A stretch of DNA of 64,000 bases from an uncultured SAR86 cluster bacterium (GTDB lineage Bacteria > Pseudomonadota > Gammaproteobacteria > Magnimaribacterales > AG-339-G14): positions 459,900 through 523,899 of the forward strand of contig CABZJI010000001.1 in assembly GCA_902526045.1 (NCBI GenBank), written 5' to 3'. Of this stretch, positions 20,952 to 28,206 are shown piece after piece. Every line of letters starts with the position of its first letter. The stretch's first letter is position 1. The translations under genes were made by a program, and so were the position numbers. Below the pieces are notes generated by a model. The model was given only the letters and a program-made list of their open reading frames with translations, searched no databases and was not told the DNA's origin.

Positions 20952-20960
20952 TGGGATAAT
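20952..20960 (+). promoter_or_regulatory. Extended -10 promoter for lptFG
   Basis: TGGGATAAT at 20952-20960 has the TG extension one base before a -10 box (GATAAT). It lies 20 bases upstream of the lptF ATG in the 58-base gap between divergent pepA and lptF. There is no convincing -35, which extended -10 promoters can do without. Confidence 0.45.
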
Positions 20961-20980
20961 ATCACCATAGACAAATTAAA

Positions 20981-22147
20981 ATGTTCAGCATTATATCTAA
21001 GTATATTATCAGAAGCTTCTTACAGACTTTTATAGTTATATTCTCAGTACTATTTTTAGCCTTTTTCTTCCTGAGAAGTATTGATTTTTTGGAGGTAGCT
21101 GCCAGGGGGGATATGTATCCACAAATTGCTTTAGGTTATATATTTTTTAACATTCCAAGCGTCATTGAAATCATTCTGCCACTAAGCATTTTCTTGTCTA
21201 CTTTAATTTGTATTGCAAGAATGAACACAAGTAATGAAATAAATTTCATGAGACAGATGGGATTAAAGAATGGGAACTTTCTAAAAATCTTTGCAATGCC
21301 GATACTTTTAATGTCTTTTTTTGCACTATTTATATCCCTGATAGTTTCTCCTTATTCTCTAGACTCGTTGTATAAGCTCACAAGCAATCAGACTTTCTCT
21401 GATAGATTCAAAATGATGGGGGCAGGTAAGCCTACCTATTTTGAGGATGTAAATACTACTTTTTTTGCTAAAGAATCTAATGACTTTGATTTTGGATTTA
21501 GTGAAATATTTGCATCAATTGAACATGAAGAGATGGAGATCATTTTAACGGCAGATCAAGTTTCTTCCATACCAACCGATAAAACTACCAACAGATTGAC
21601 TTTTAAAAATGGGAGAATTGTTGGCCTAGAGATGGAGGAGAACTTTTTGATGAAATTCTCGCACCTAGAATTTACTTTTCCCAGGAAAATTAAAACCTCA
21701 TCAACCGATCTAAGCCATCTCTCAATAAATAGCCTCATTTCAAATTTAGAAAACTATCGAGAACAATCAGAACTTTTGAAAAGGTTATCAATTTTTGTAT
21801 TAATTATTGTAAGTGCCTACGTTGCTCTTAATTTTGGAATTGCAAATCATAGAATTGGCTTCACAGCATCATTAATTACTGGATCGTTATTTTTTTTGCT
21901 TTATTTTGGAATTTACTTAGGTATGCAAAACTGGACTTTATCGTCTGAGTATAATCCAACTATTTCTTTTGCTGCCTTTCACTTTGGATTTTTTTTGGTG
22001 GGTATTTTCTTAAGTTATTTTCTAAATAAAGAGTCACCCATAAGTATTTACAGTAGTGGAGTAACTTCAATAAATTTCTTTCAATTAATATTTAATCTGG
22101 TTCTTCTGGCTTTTGTAATTTATATGTTTTTTCATTTTTTAATCTAA
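20981..22147 (+). CDS. lptF: LPS export permease LptF
   Basis: One of two permease subunits of the LptB2FG ABC transporter, which extracts lipopolysaccharide from the inner membrane. The 388-residue protein has three N-terminal membrane helices (starting IISKYIIRSFLQTFIVIFSVLF), a periplasmic beta-jellyroll domain (about 125-265) and three C-terminal helices. The segment RMNTSNEINFMRQMG is the coupling region that contacts LptB. The gene is followed one base later by lptG, as in E. coli, and divergent from pepA. Confidence 0.95.
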   Translation: MFSIISKYIIRSFLQTFIVIFSVLFLAFFFLRSIDFLEVAARGDMYPQIALGYIFFNIPSVIEIILPLSIFLSTLICIARMNTSNEINFMRQMGLKNGNFLKIFAMPILLMSFFALFISLIVSPYSLDSLYKLTSNQTFSDRFKMMGAGKPTYFEDVNTTFFAKESNDFDFGFSEIFASIEHEEMEIILTADQVSSIPTDKTTNRLTFKNGRIVGLEMEENFLMKFSHLEFTFPRKIKTSSTDLSHLSINSLISNLENYREQSELLKRLSIFVLIIVSAYVALNFGIANHRIGFTASLITGSLFFLLYFGIYLGMQNWTLSSEYNPTISFAAFHFGFFLVGIFLSYFLNKESPISIYSSGVTSINFFQLIFNLVLLAFVIYMFFHFLI

Positions 22148-22148
22148 A

Positions 22149-23168
22149 ATGCTTAAGAGTCTATTTGATATAACTGGTGTGCTGATTCAGCTATCAATCC
22201 TAAAAAGCATAGGGTTGGTTTTTCTGATCCTTTTTTTTCTTGATTTCATTTTAATGATGGTGGGTGAGTTACAAAATATATCTGATTATAATAATTTTGA
22301 ATCTTTCGCAATTTCATTAGCTTATAGTCTCCCTAAAAGAATTTATGATGTGGTCCCTTTGGCATGTTTGATTGGCGCAATAGTTTCCTTTGGAAGGCTT
22401 CAAGAGTCTGGAGAACTCATTGCCATAAGGGTTTTGGGAAAATCATTCAAACAAATCTTCTCTTCAATGCTTCTTCCTATATTTGTCCTCTTATCAATAA
22501 TGCTCACGATGGGAGAATTTGTTATTCCTAATTCAAATTTGATGTCTGAAGTTTATAAAACAAATCCCCAGCAAGCTCAAAAAGCTCAGTGGTTAACAAG
22601 AAAAAATGAACTCATTTACCTAGGCGATATATCTAGTAAAAAAATTGATAATTTAAGAATTTATGAATTTAACGCAGAGGGTGACATTGTTTCAGTTTTT
22701 GAAAAAGATGAGTTTGATCTTTCGCTCGATAAAAAAGAAGCATTTTTTAAAGATAGAGCTTCGGATAACAGAGTACAAAAAATGTGGAAAGCCCCCTCTA
22801 AAATTGAGCTTTCAAAATACATTAAATTAAGCAGACAGTCTCCAACTATGCTTTTTCAGAATTTTAAATATTCAGATAGCACCAGAGAGAAGAACTTATT
22901 TTTGTGGCAATTTTTAAAAAAAATTATACAACCAATATCTATTTCAATTTTTGTGTTGTTGGCCCTTATCTTTTGCCAAGCATTTTTAAGAGACTATTCC
23001 ATCACTTATAAAGTACTCACGGGGGTGGTTTTAACAATATTTTTCAACTTTACAGAAAAAATAGCGGGAAATGTCTCCATCGTCTTTGGCTTCAGCCCAC
23101 TTGTCACCACTTTTATTTTTCTCCTTGGGCTGCTAAGTCTTATTTTTTTATTCAGTAAAAGACTTTAA
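22149..23168 (+). CDS. lptG: LPS export permease LptG
   Basis: The second permease of the LptB2FG complex, 339 residues. Three N-terminal helices are followed by a periplasmic domain (about 125-255) and three C-terminal helices. The cytoplasmic coupling segment reads GAIVSFGRLQESGELIAIRVLG, close to the LptG consensus with SGEL. A typical LptG feature, AQWLTRKNELIYLGDI, opens the periplasmic jellyroll. It directly follows lptF and its stop overlaps the convergent RDD gene by four bases. Confidence 0.95.
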   Translation: MLKSLFDITGVLIQLSILKSIGLVFLILFFLDFILMMVGELQNISDYNNFESFAISLAYSLPKRIYDVVPLACLIGAIVSFGRLQESGELIAIRVLGKSFKQIFSSMLLPIFVLLSIMLTMGEFVIPNSNLMSEVYKTNPQQAQKAQWLTRKNELIYLGDISSKKIDNLRIYEFNAEGDIVSVFEKDEFDLSLDKKEAFFKDRASDNRVQKMWKAPSKIELSKYIKLSRQSPTMLFQNFKYSDSTREKNLFLWQFLKKIIQPISISIFVLLALIFCQAFLRDYSITYKVLTGVVLTIFFNFTEKIAGNVSIVFGFSPLVTTFIFLLGLLSLIFLFSKRL

Positions 23169-23563
23169 GAGCGAACTATTTTGGTCTTTGAGTAGATATC
23201 ATTGAGACTTCTTTTATCTGATCTAAACAGAATCACAAAAAAATTCAAACCAGCTATTGATCCAAATAATAAGCCCAACACCAACCTTATTAGCATAGAT
23301 TTAATAGAGATTGCTTGATTGTCGTCAGCAACTAATTTTATTTTCCAAGCTTGCATTCCGAGGGTTTGTCCTTCGTTGAAATACCAAAAATAAATATAAA
23401 AAATAAACGAAATTAAAAAATACGAAAGAAGCATCAAGTTGCTTCCTAGGAAAGATGAAACCGCATTACCATTAATGATAACAATAAAGAGGGTGAAACT
23501 AAGTAATATGCCTGCTATTAAAAGTAGGTCATAAAATAACGCCAATAATCTTCTAAAGAACAT
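23165..23563 (-). CDS. RDD-family membrane protein
   Basis: The 132-residue protein has three hydrophobic helices (about 10-30, 45-65 and 95-115). The start MFFRRLLALFYDLLLI at 23563 gives the RDD signature (Arg followed by Asp in helix 1: RRLLALFYD). The frame is open 30 codons further, but that stretch lacks family features and runs into the divergent transporter gene. GQTLGMQAWKIKLV is the second family motif. RDD proteins have been proposed as small transporters or accessory proteins; no function can be assigned here. It converges with lptG. Confidence 0.85.
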   Translation of the reverse strand: MFFRRLLALFYDLLLIAGILLSFTLFIVIINGNAVSSFLGSNLMLLSYFLISFIFYIYFWYFNEGQTLGMQAWKIKLVADDNQAISIKSMLIRLVLGLLFGSIAGLNFFVILFRSDKRSLNDIYSKTKIVRS

Positions 23564-23596
23564 TCTAGAATTATGATATCTTAAAATCCTACATTT

Positions 23597-25090
23597 ATGA
23601 TGAATCCAGAAACAGAAAATACAGATTCGATTGATCAAGGATTTTTTGGTCATCCAAAAGGCCTAAGAACACTTTTTTTCACCGAACTTTGGGAAAGGAT
23701 GTCCTATTACGGGATGCGAGGTTTATTAGTTCTTTACATGACTGTAGGGGTAACTGGCAATCCTGGTTTAGATTGGTCTAATGCAGAGGCTAATGCGATT
23801 TACGGAATCTATGCAGGCATGGTCTATTTCCTAGCTCTCCCAGGTGGCTGGTTAGCAGATAACCTATTGGGCTATCAAAGAGCGGTTTTATTTGGAGCTT
23901 TGATCATAATGCTTGGTCACTTCACTTTAGCGATACCATTAGAACAAACATTTATTTTAGGACTAATTTTAGTTGCAGCCGGAACTGGTTTACTTAAGCC
24001 CAACATATCATCGATTGTAGGCCAACTTTACTCTACTTCCGACGATAGAAGAGATTCTGGTTTTACAATTTTCTATATGTCTATCAATATCGGAAGTATG
24101 CTTGGTTTTGCAGTCTGCGGATGGTTAGGGGAAAAAGTAGGATGGCATTGGGGATTTGGAGCTGCCGGATTTGGAATGCTTCTAGGTGTAATCCAATTTA
24201 TTTATTTTAGAGGCCAACTCGGAGACGCCGGTTTAAATCCAAATCCTAATTCTGACGAATATAAAATTAAACTTAGAAATATTTCCTTAGTAATCATTGT
24301 GTTGGTTTCATTAATAGTCCTCTCAGGCCTTTTAGGGTGGTGGTCGGTTGATGCAGTATTTTTTGCTGAGAGATTCAGAGATTTCCTTGTCATCCTATCG
24401 ATGGTTTATTTCGCTTACCTCTTCTTGTTTGCTGGACTTAACTCAGCAGAGAGAAGAAACGTCTTGATGCTTCTATTATTATTCATAGGTGCTGCTGCTT
24501 TTTGGTCTGGATTTGATCAATCGGCCGGATCTTTGACTATTTTTACACGTGACTACGTTGATTTAAGTTTTGGATCTTTTTCAGCACCTGTCAGCTGGAC
24601 TCAATTTGCTAATCCATTGTTCGTGGTAATGTTCGCTCCTTTTTTTGCTTATATTTGGGTCTTCTTGGGAAAAAGGAATCTCAATCCAAACACTCCTGTT
24701 AAATTCGCTATAGGTCTAATCTTCATGGCATTGGGTTTCATCATCATGCTCTTTGCAGTCGAGTATGCTTTAGTTTCATCCCCAGTAGGTGTTCAGTGGT
24801 TACTGCTAACTTATTTACTTCATACCTTTGGAGAGTTAGCTTTATCTCCAGTAGGATTATCAGCTTTTTCAAAATACTCTCCAAAGAGATACTTAGGCCA
24901 AATGATGGGATTGTGGTTTCTTGCCTCTTCCCTAGGAGGTGTTTTGGCAGGATTGTTTGGTGGCGAGGCAACGTCAACTGGATTAGATAGCATGACGCCT
25001 ATATTTTCAGAGCTAGTTTATTACTACCTTGTTTTAGCAGTAGTTTTAATTGTTTTATCTTTCTTTATTAAAGGAAAAGTTGAAGAGTAA
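23597..25090 (+). CDS. POT/PTR2-family proton-coupled peptide transporter
   Basis: A 497-residue inner-membrane transporter of the major facilitator superfamily. Helix 1 carries FFTELWERMSYYGMRGLLV, the ExxER-type POT signature used for proton coupling. Later motifs are GGWLADNLLGYQRAVLFG, GTGLLKPNISSIVGQLY and FYMSINIGSMLGF, the PTR2 signatures. About 14 hydrophobic segments can be counted. It imports di- or tripeptides by family knowledge. The start may be either of two adjacent ATGs at 23597 and 23600. A perfect but AU-only 6-bp hairpin with no T-tract follows the stop. Confidence 0.94.
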   Translation: MMNPETENTDSIDQGFFGHPKGLRTLFFTELWERMSYYGMRGLLVLYMTVGVTGNPGLDWSNAEANAIYGIYAGMVYFLALPGGWLADNLLGYQRAVLFGALIIMLGHFTLAIPLEQTFILGLILVAAGTGLLKPNISSIVGQLYSTSDDRRDSGFTIFYMSINIGSMLGFAVCGWLGEKVGWHWGFGAAGFGMLLGVIQFIYFRGQLGDAGLNPNPNSDEYKIKLRNISLVIIVLVSLIVLSGLLGWWSVDAVFFAERFRDFLVILSMVYFAYLFLFAGLNSAERRNVLMLLLLFIGAAAFWSGFDQSAGSLTIFTRDYVDLSFGSFSAPVSWTQFANPLFVVMFAPFFAYIWVFLGKRNLNPNTPVKFAIGLIFMALGFIIMLFAVEYALVSSPVGVQWLLLTYLLHTFGELALSPVGLSAFSKYSPKRYLGQMMGLWFLASSLGGVLAGLFGGEATSTGLDSMTPIFSELVYYYLVLAVVLIVLSFFIKGKVEE

Positions 25091-25094
25091 AACT

Positions 25095-25256
25095 TTAAAA
25101 AAAGTTATACCAAATTACCGATACTAGAAAACCTAAGAAACTTAATTGCAAAGACAGCCACCACCTTTTCTTTGGTTCAATTCCCTTGAAAATAAAAGTT
25201 GTGGCATAGGCAATTACATAAAGAGCCAGCCAAGTTAGTAGAAGATTGATGACCAT
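25095..25256 (-). CDS. Small two-helix membrane protein coupled to dapD
   Basis: A 53-residue open frame on the minus strand, too short for usual gene callers. It begins MVINLLLTWLALYVIAYATT and ends SVIWYNFF. Two hydrophobic helices (about 3-24 and 34-50) flank a charged loop, KGIEPKKRWW, so a hairpin membrane topology with a cytoplasmic positive loop is likely. Its ATG overlaps the dapD stop as TAATG, the same junction used between real genes throughout the window. It fills the whole gap between dapD and the peptide transporter. I do not recognise the family; function unknown. Confidence 0.6.
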   Translation of the reverse strand: MVINLLLTWLALYVIAYATTFIFKGIEPKKRWWLSLQLSFLGFLVSVIWYNFF

Positions 25257-26143
25257 TAATTATTATCGTGAAGGTCTTCGTTTAATTCGTTCACGTTTCG
25301 GTTGTCTCGGCATTCAATAGACCCGGTGATTGAATTTCTAATGAACAAGAGATCGGACTTATGGGCCAATTCCATCGCTTTGACAGTTTCTTTTACTTTT
25401 CCGTTTTCTATTACTTGAACTTTTGATGAACCAGTAACATATAGGCCTGATTCAATTGTGCATCGATCCCCAAGAGGAATGCCCAAACCAGAATTTGCAC
25501 CCAGCAAGCAACTTTCTCCAATGGATATGATCACTTCATTACCTCCAGATAGTGTTCCAAGAGTAGATGCACCGCCGCCAATATCTGATTTATCCCCAAC
25601 TATCACCCCTTGAGCAATTCTGCCTTCAACCATTGCTTCTCCTAAGGTTCCTCCATTGAAATTGACCGAACCTTCATGCATGACTGTTGTTCCTGGCCCA
25701 AGATAAGCTCCTAATCTGACTCTACTTGCATCTGCAACCCTTACATCGTTCAATGCAACGTAATCCGTTAAGCACGGAAACTTATCTACTGAATACACTT
25801 TTATATATTCGCCTTTACTTCGTTTTTCATTAAGAAATTCTTTTAATTCATTCGAATCTATTGGACCAGCTGAGGTCCATGCCACGGTATGTAATATGCC
25901 AAAAATACCGTCTAAATTAGTTTCGTTGGGCTTTACCAGGCGAAGAGAAAGAAGATGTAACTTCAGATAAGCTTCTGGGATTGAAGAGGGCGGTACATCA
26001 TCAGACACTTCTACTTTTTCATATCCTTCTTTGATTTCTGTGGCATTTGTAGATATATCATCAGGTGAAAAATACATTTCAATGTATTCACCCTTTTTAT
26101 TTTTGGTTCCTTTACCAAAACCAATCCATTTTTGATTTGTCAT
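25256..26143 (-). CDS. dapD: Tetrahydrodipicolinate N-succinyltransferase (long-type DapD)
   Basis: DapD transfers succinyl from succinyl-CoA to tetrahydrodipicolinate in the succinylase branch of lysine and diaminopimelate synthesis. The 295-residue protein is the type found in Pseudomonas and actinobacteria rather than the 274-residue E. coli type: GAYLGPGTTVMHEGSVNFNGG, EGRIAQGVIVGDKSDIGGGAST and ISIGESCLLGANSGLGIPLGD, the last with left-handed beta-helix repeats. It follows dapC after four bases in a map-dapC-dapD operon. Confidence 0.95.
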   Translation of the reverse strand: MTNQKWIGFGKGTKNKKGEYIEMYFSPDDISTNATEIKEGYEKVEVSDDVPPSSIPEAYLKLHLLSLRLVKPNETNLDGIFGILHTVAWTSAGPIDSNELKEFLNEKRSKGEYIKVYSVDKFPCLTDYVALNDVRVADASRVRLGAYLGPGTTVMHEGSVNFNGGTLGEAMVEGRIAQGVIVGDKSDIGGGASTLGTLSGGNEVIISIGESCLLGANSGLGIPLGDRCTIESGLYVTGSSKVQVIENGKVKETVKAMELAHKSDLLFIRNSITGSIECRDNRNVNELNEDLHDNN

Positions 26144-26147
26144 TTTT

Positions 26148-27311
26148 TTATAAAAGATTATTGATTCTTTTCAATGCCTCTTCTGTGGTTTCAAAATCAT
26201 ACACTAAAGCAATTCTTACGTATTTTTCTCCAGGATTAAAACCATTGACCTCGGCAGATAAATAACTTCCAGGAAGAACAATTAAACCCTCTTTTTCAAG
26301 AATATTTTTTGAAAATGATTGACCGTCTTTAACATCCAACCAAAGATAGAAAGCACCTTCAGGAATTACATTGCTTACCTTATCTTTAAACGTATCTGCC
26401 GCGAGACTAAATTTGTCATTGTAAGATTTTCTATTTTCAGCAACAAAGTCGTAATTCAGCCAAGCTTCAACGCTCGCTTTTTGAATTGGCAATGGAACAC
26501 TGACCCCATGAAAAGACCTAAACTTCTTGTAGGCAGAAATGGTTTTTTTACCGGAGCAAGCAAAACCCGATCTAAAGCCAGGTAAATTGGATCTTTTTGA
26601 TAAGCTATGAAGAGCAATCAATCTATCTGATCTATCTGATGAAGCTTGTAGGATGCTTGGACAGGATTTCTCCGAGGTGTATAAATCCACATAACACTCA
26701 TCAGAAACAACATAAAAATCATACTTCTCAGCTAAATCTAAAATATCTCTAAGTTTGTTTAGAGGTAATACTGAACCAGTTGGATTATTTGGGGAACAAA
26801 GAACTAAAATTTGACACTTCTGCCAATCCTCACTTTTAAGAGAATCGAAATCAGGCTGAAAATTATTTTCTTCAGGACAATCCAGAAACTTTGCTTTTCC
26901 TCCGGCAAGGGTAGTTGCTCCGCCGTAAATTTGATAAAAAGGATTGGGCATAACAACATAGGGTTTATCTTTAGCATTTTCTTTGTTAAAGAGAGCTTGA
27001 ATGATTGAGAATGTTCCTTCTCTTGTGCCAGCTACAAGACAAACTTCATCCTCGGCAACCTTTTCTATACCGAAATGATTTTTCAAATATTGCCGATATG
27101 CCTTTGATAATTCAGGAATTGCATTCATGGGAGGGTAGTTGGAAAAAGAATTAGTTTCTTTATTCAAAATATCGAGGACGTTTGGGTCAGCATTCAATTT
27201 TGGTTCGCCAATGGACAAGTTAATTACTTCTCTTGATGGCTTTATGCCCTTATGAAGAAGATTAAGTTTTTCAAAAGGATAAGATCCAATTTTAGAAAGT
27301 AGATGATTCAT
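26148..27311 (-). CDS. dapC: N-succinyldiaminopimelate aminotransferase DapC
   Basis: A PLP-dependent fold-type I aminotransferase, 387 residues. The PLP lysine is in SLSKRSNLPGFRSGFA, a segment characteristic of proteobacterial DapC. Other features are CSPNNPTGSVLPL, YVVSDECYVDLY and the C-terminal Arg in KYVRIALV that binds substrate carboxylate. It catalyses the step after DapD. Just before the PLP lysine a perfect 9-base tandem duplication (26621-26638) encodes SDRSDR. It overlaps map by four bases. Confidence 0.95.
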   Translation of the reverse strand: MNHLLSKIGSYPFEKLNLLHKGIKPSREVINLSIGEPKLNADPNVLDILNKETNSFSNYPPMNAIPELSKAYRQYLKNHFGIEKVAEDEVCLVAGTREGTFSIIQALFNKENAKDKPYVVMPNPFYQIYGGATTLAGGKAKFLDCPEENNFQPDFDSLKSEDWQKCQILVLCSPNNPTGSVLPLNKLRDILDLAEKYDFYVVSDECYVDLYTSEKSCPSILQASSDRSDRLIALHSLSKRSNLPGFRSGFACSGKKTISAYKKFRSFHGVSVPLPIQKASVEAWLNYDFVAENRKSYNDKFSLAADTFKDKVSNVIPEGAFYLWLDVKDGQSFSKNILEKEGLIVLPGSYLSAEVNGFNPGEKYVRIALVYDFETTEEALKRINNLL

Positions 27312-28099
27312 AATAATTCTTCTGATCTTGCAGTAAGAACCTCACAGCCATCATCGCTTATAAGTATCGTATGTTCCCATTGAGCTGACAATCTTCCATC
27401 AACGGTCTCCACAGTCCATCCATCGTTTTTGGATAGTTTAGTTTTGTATGTTCCAAGATTAATCATAGGTTCAATGGTAAAACACATACCTGCTTTTAAT
27501 TCCATTCCAGTACCAGGATTTCCATAGTGAAGAATTTGTGGATCTTCATGGAAAACTTTGCCAATACCATGCCCGCAATAATCTCTGACAACTGAGTAGT
27601 GATTTTCTTCTGCATGTTTTTGAATCGCAAATCCAATGTCACCGAGGTTTATTCCCGGTTTGCATATTGCTATGGCTTTATAGAGACATTCTTGAGTGAT
27701 ACTTACCAGCCTTTCTGCATGTGGTTGTTTTTTTCCAACAAAAAACATCTTACTTGTATCTCCGTGGTAACCGTCTTTAATCACAGTTACATCAATATTG
27801 ATAATATCTTCGTTTTTTAGGACTCTATTATCATCAGGTATTCCATGACAAACCACTTGATTTATTGATGTACAAATGGATTTTGGAAAACCATTGTAAT
27901 TTAAGGGTGCAGGAATGCAGTCAATGTGATTGACAATGTAATCGTGGCAAATTCTGTCTAACTCTCCTGAAGTTATCCCTGGCTGAACATGTTGTTCTAT
28001 CATTTCCAAAGTTTGAGCTGCAAGCTTACCTGCAACCTTCATTTTGGCTATTTCGTCAGAACTTTTAATCATTTTTTGAGATTTTACATCATAAGTCAT
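27308..28099 (-). CDS. map: Methionine aminopeptidase type I
   Basis: Map removes the initiator Met from nascent proteins. The 263-residue protein has the five metal ligands in order: Asp in NIDVTVIKDGYHGD (two Asp), His in YCGHGIGKVFHEDP, Glu in FTIEPMINLG and Glu in QWEHTILI, with a substrate-site His in VVCHGIPDD. The start may be at 28099 or at an internal Met nine residues on (MIKSSDEIAKM); the first gives the usual length. It leads a map-dapC-dapD operon. In Pseudomonas glnD lies between map and dapC; here they overlap. Confidence 0.96.
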   Translation of the reverse strand: MTYDVKSQKMIKSSDEIAKMKVAGKLAAQTLEMIEQHVQPGITSGELDRICHDYIVNHIDCIPAPLNYNGFPKSICTSINQVVCHGIPDDNRVLKNEDIINIDVTVIKDGYHGDTSKMFFVGKKQPHAERLVSITQECLYKAIAICKPGINLGDIGFAIQKHAEENHYSVVRDYCGHGIGKVFHEDPQILHYGNPGTGMELKAGMCFTIEPMINLGTYKTKLSKNDGWTVETVDGRLSAQWEHTILISDDGCEVLTARSEELL

Positions 28100-28127
28100 A
28101 GACTTATTAGTTACTCTTCATTATAGT
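28099..28127 (+). promoter_or_regulatory. Putative carA promoter
   Basis: TAGACT (28099-28104, 4 of 6 to consensus) and TATAGT (28122-28127, 5 of 6) are spaced by exactly 17 bases in the gap between divergent map and carA. The predicted start is near 28134, at the left arm of the first leader hairpin. No better candidate lies in the gap. Confidence 0.5.
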
Positions 28128-28159
28128 GTCCATCTAATGCCGATAGCATTAGAAAACAC
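28126..28159 (+). promoter_or_regulatory. Perfect inverted repeat at the carA transcription start
   Basis: CTAATGC (28134-28140) and GCATTAG (28146-28152) form a perfect 7-bp inverted repeat around CGATA. GTGT (28126-28129) and ACAC (28156-28159) extend it after small internal loops. It could be an RNA hairpin at the 5' end of the carA leader or a palindromic operator overlapping the start site. Regulator unknown. Confidence 0.5.
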
Positions 28160-28184
28160 CAATAACGCGAAACTGAAATTTTAG
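28137..28184 (+). CDS. Possible carA leader peptide
   Basis: A 15-codon frame, MPIALENTNNAKLKF, starts within the first hairpin and ends with TAG at 28182-28184, at the border between the loop and the right arm of the carA leader terminator. A ribosome reaching this stop would cover the left arm and block terminator folding, the geometry of pyrBI-type attenuation. There is no Shine-Dalgarno sequence and the ATG is only about three bases from the predicted start, so it would have to be translated as a leaderless message. Speculative. Confidence 0.25.
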   Translation: MPIALENTNNAKLKF

Positions 28185-28200
28185 TTCCGCGTTTTTTTTT
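28164..28200 (+). terminator. Intrinsic terminator / attenuator in the carA leader
   Basis: AACGCGAAACT (28164-28174) pairs with AGTTCCGCGTT (28183-28193), giving ten base pairs with one A-C mismatch and an 8-base loop, followed by a run of nine T (28192-28200). The T-tract ends six bases before the carA ATG. The nearest upstream genes (map, dapC, dapD) are on the other strand, so no plus-strand gene ends here. An attenuator for carA, or the end of a short RNA, is the simplest explanation. Confidence 0.8.
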
Positions 28201-28206
28201 GCCTAA

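Noticed and set aside
23564-23653. N-terminal extension of the RDD protein
   Set aside because: The extra 30 residues overlap the divergent transporter start, do not resemble the family, and push the RDD helix away from the N-terminus.
25091-25106. AACTTT-AAAA-AAAGTT inverted repeat at the end of the peptide transporter gene as a terminator
   Set aside because: The six-pair stem is purely A-T apart from one pair and no T-tract follows on either strand.
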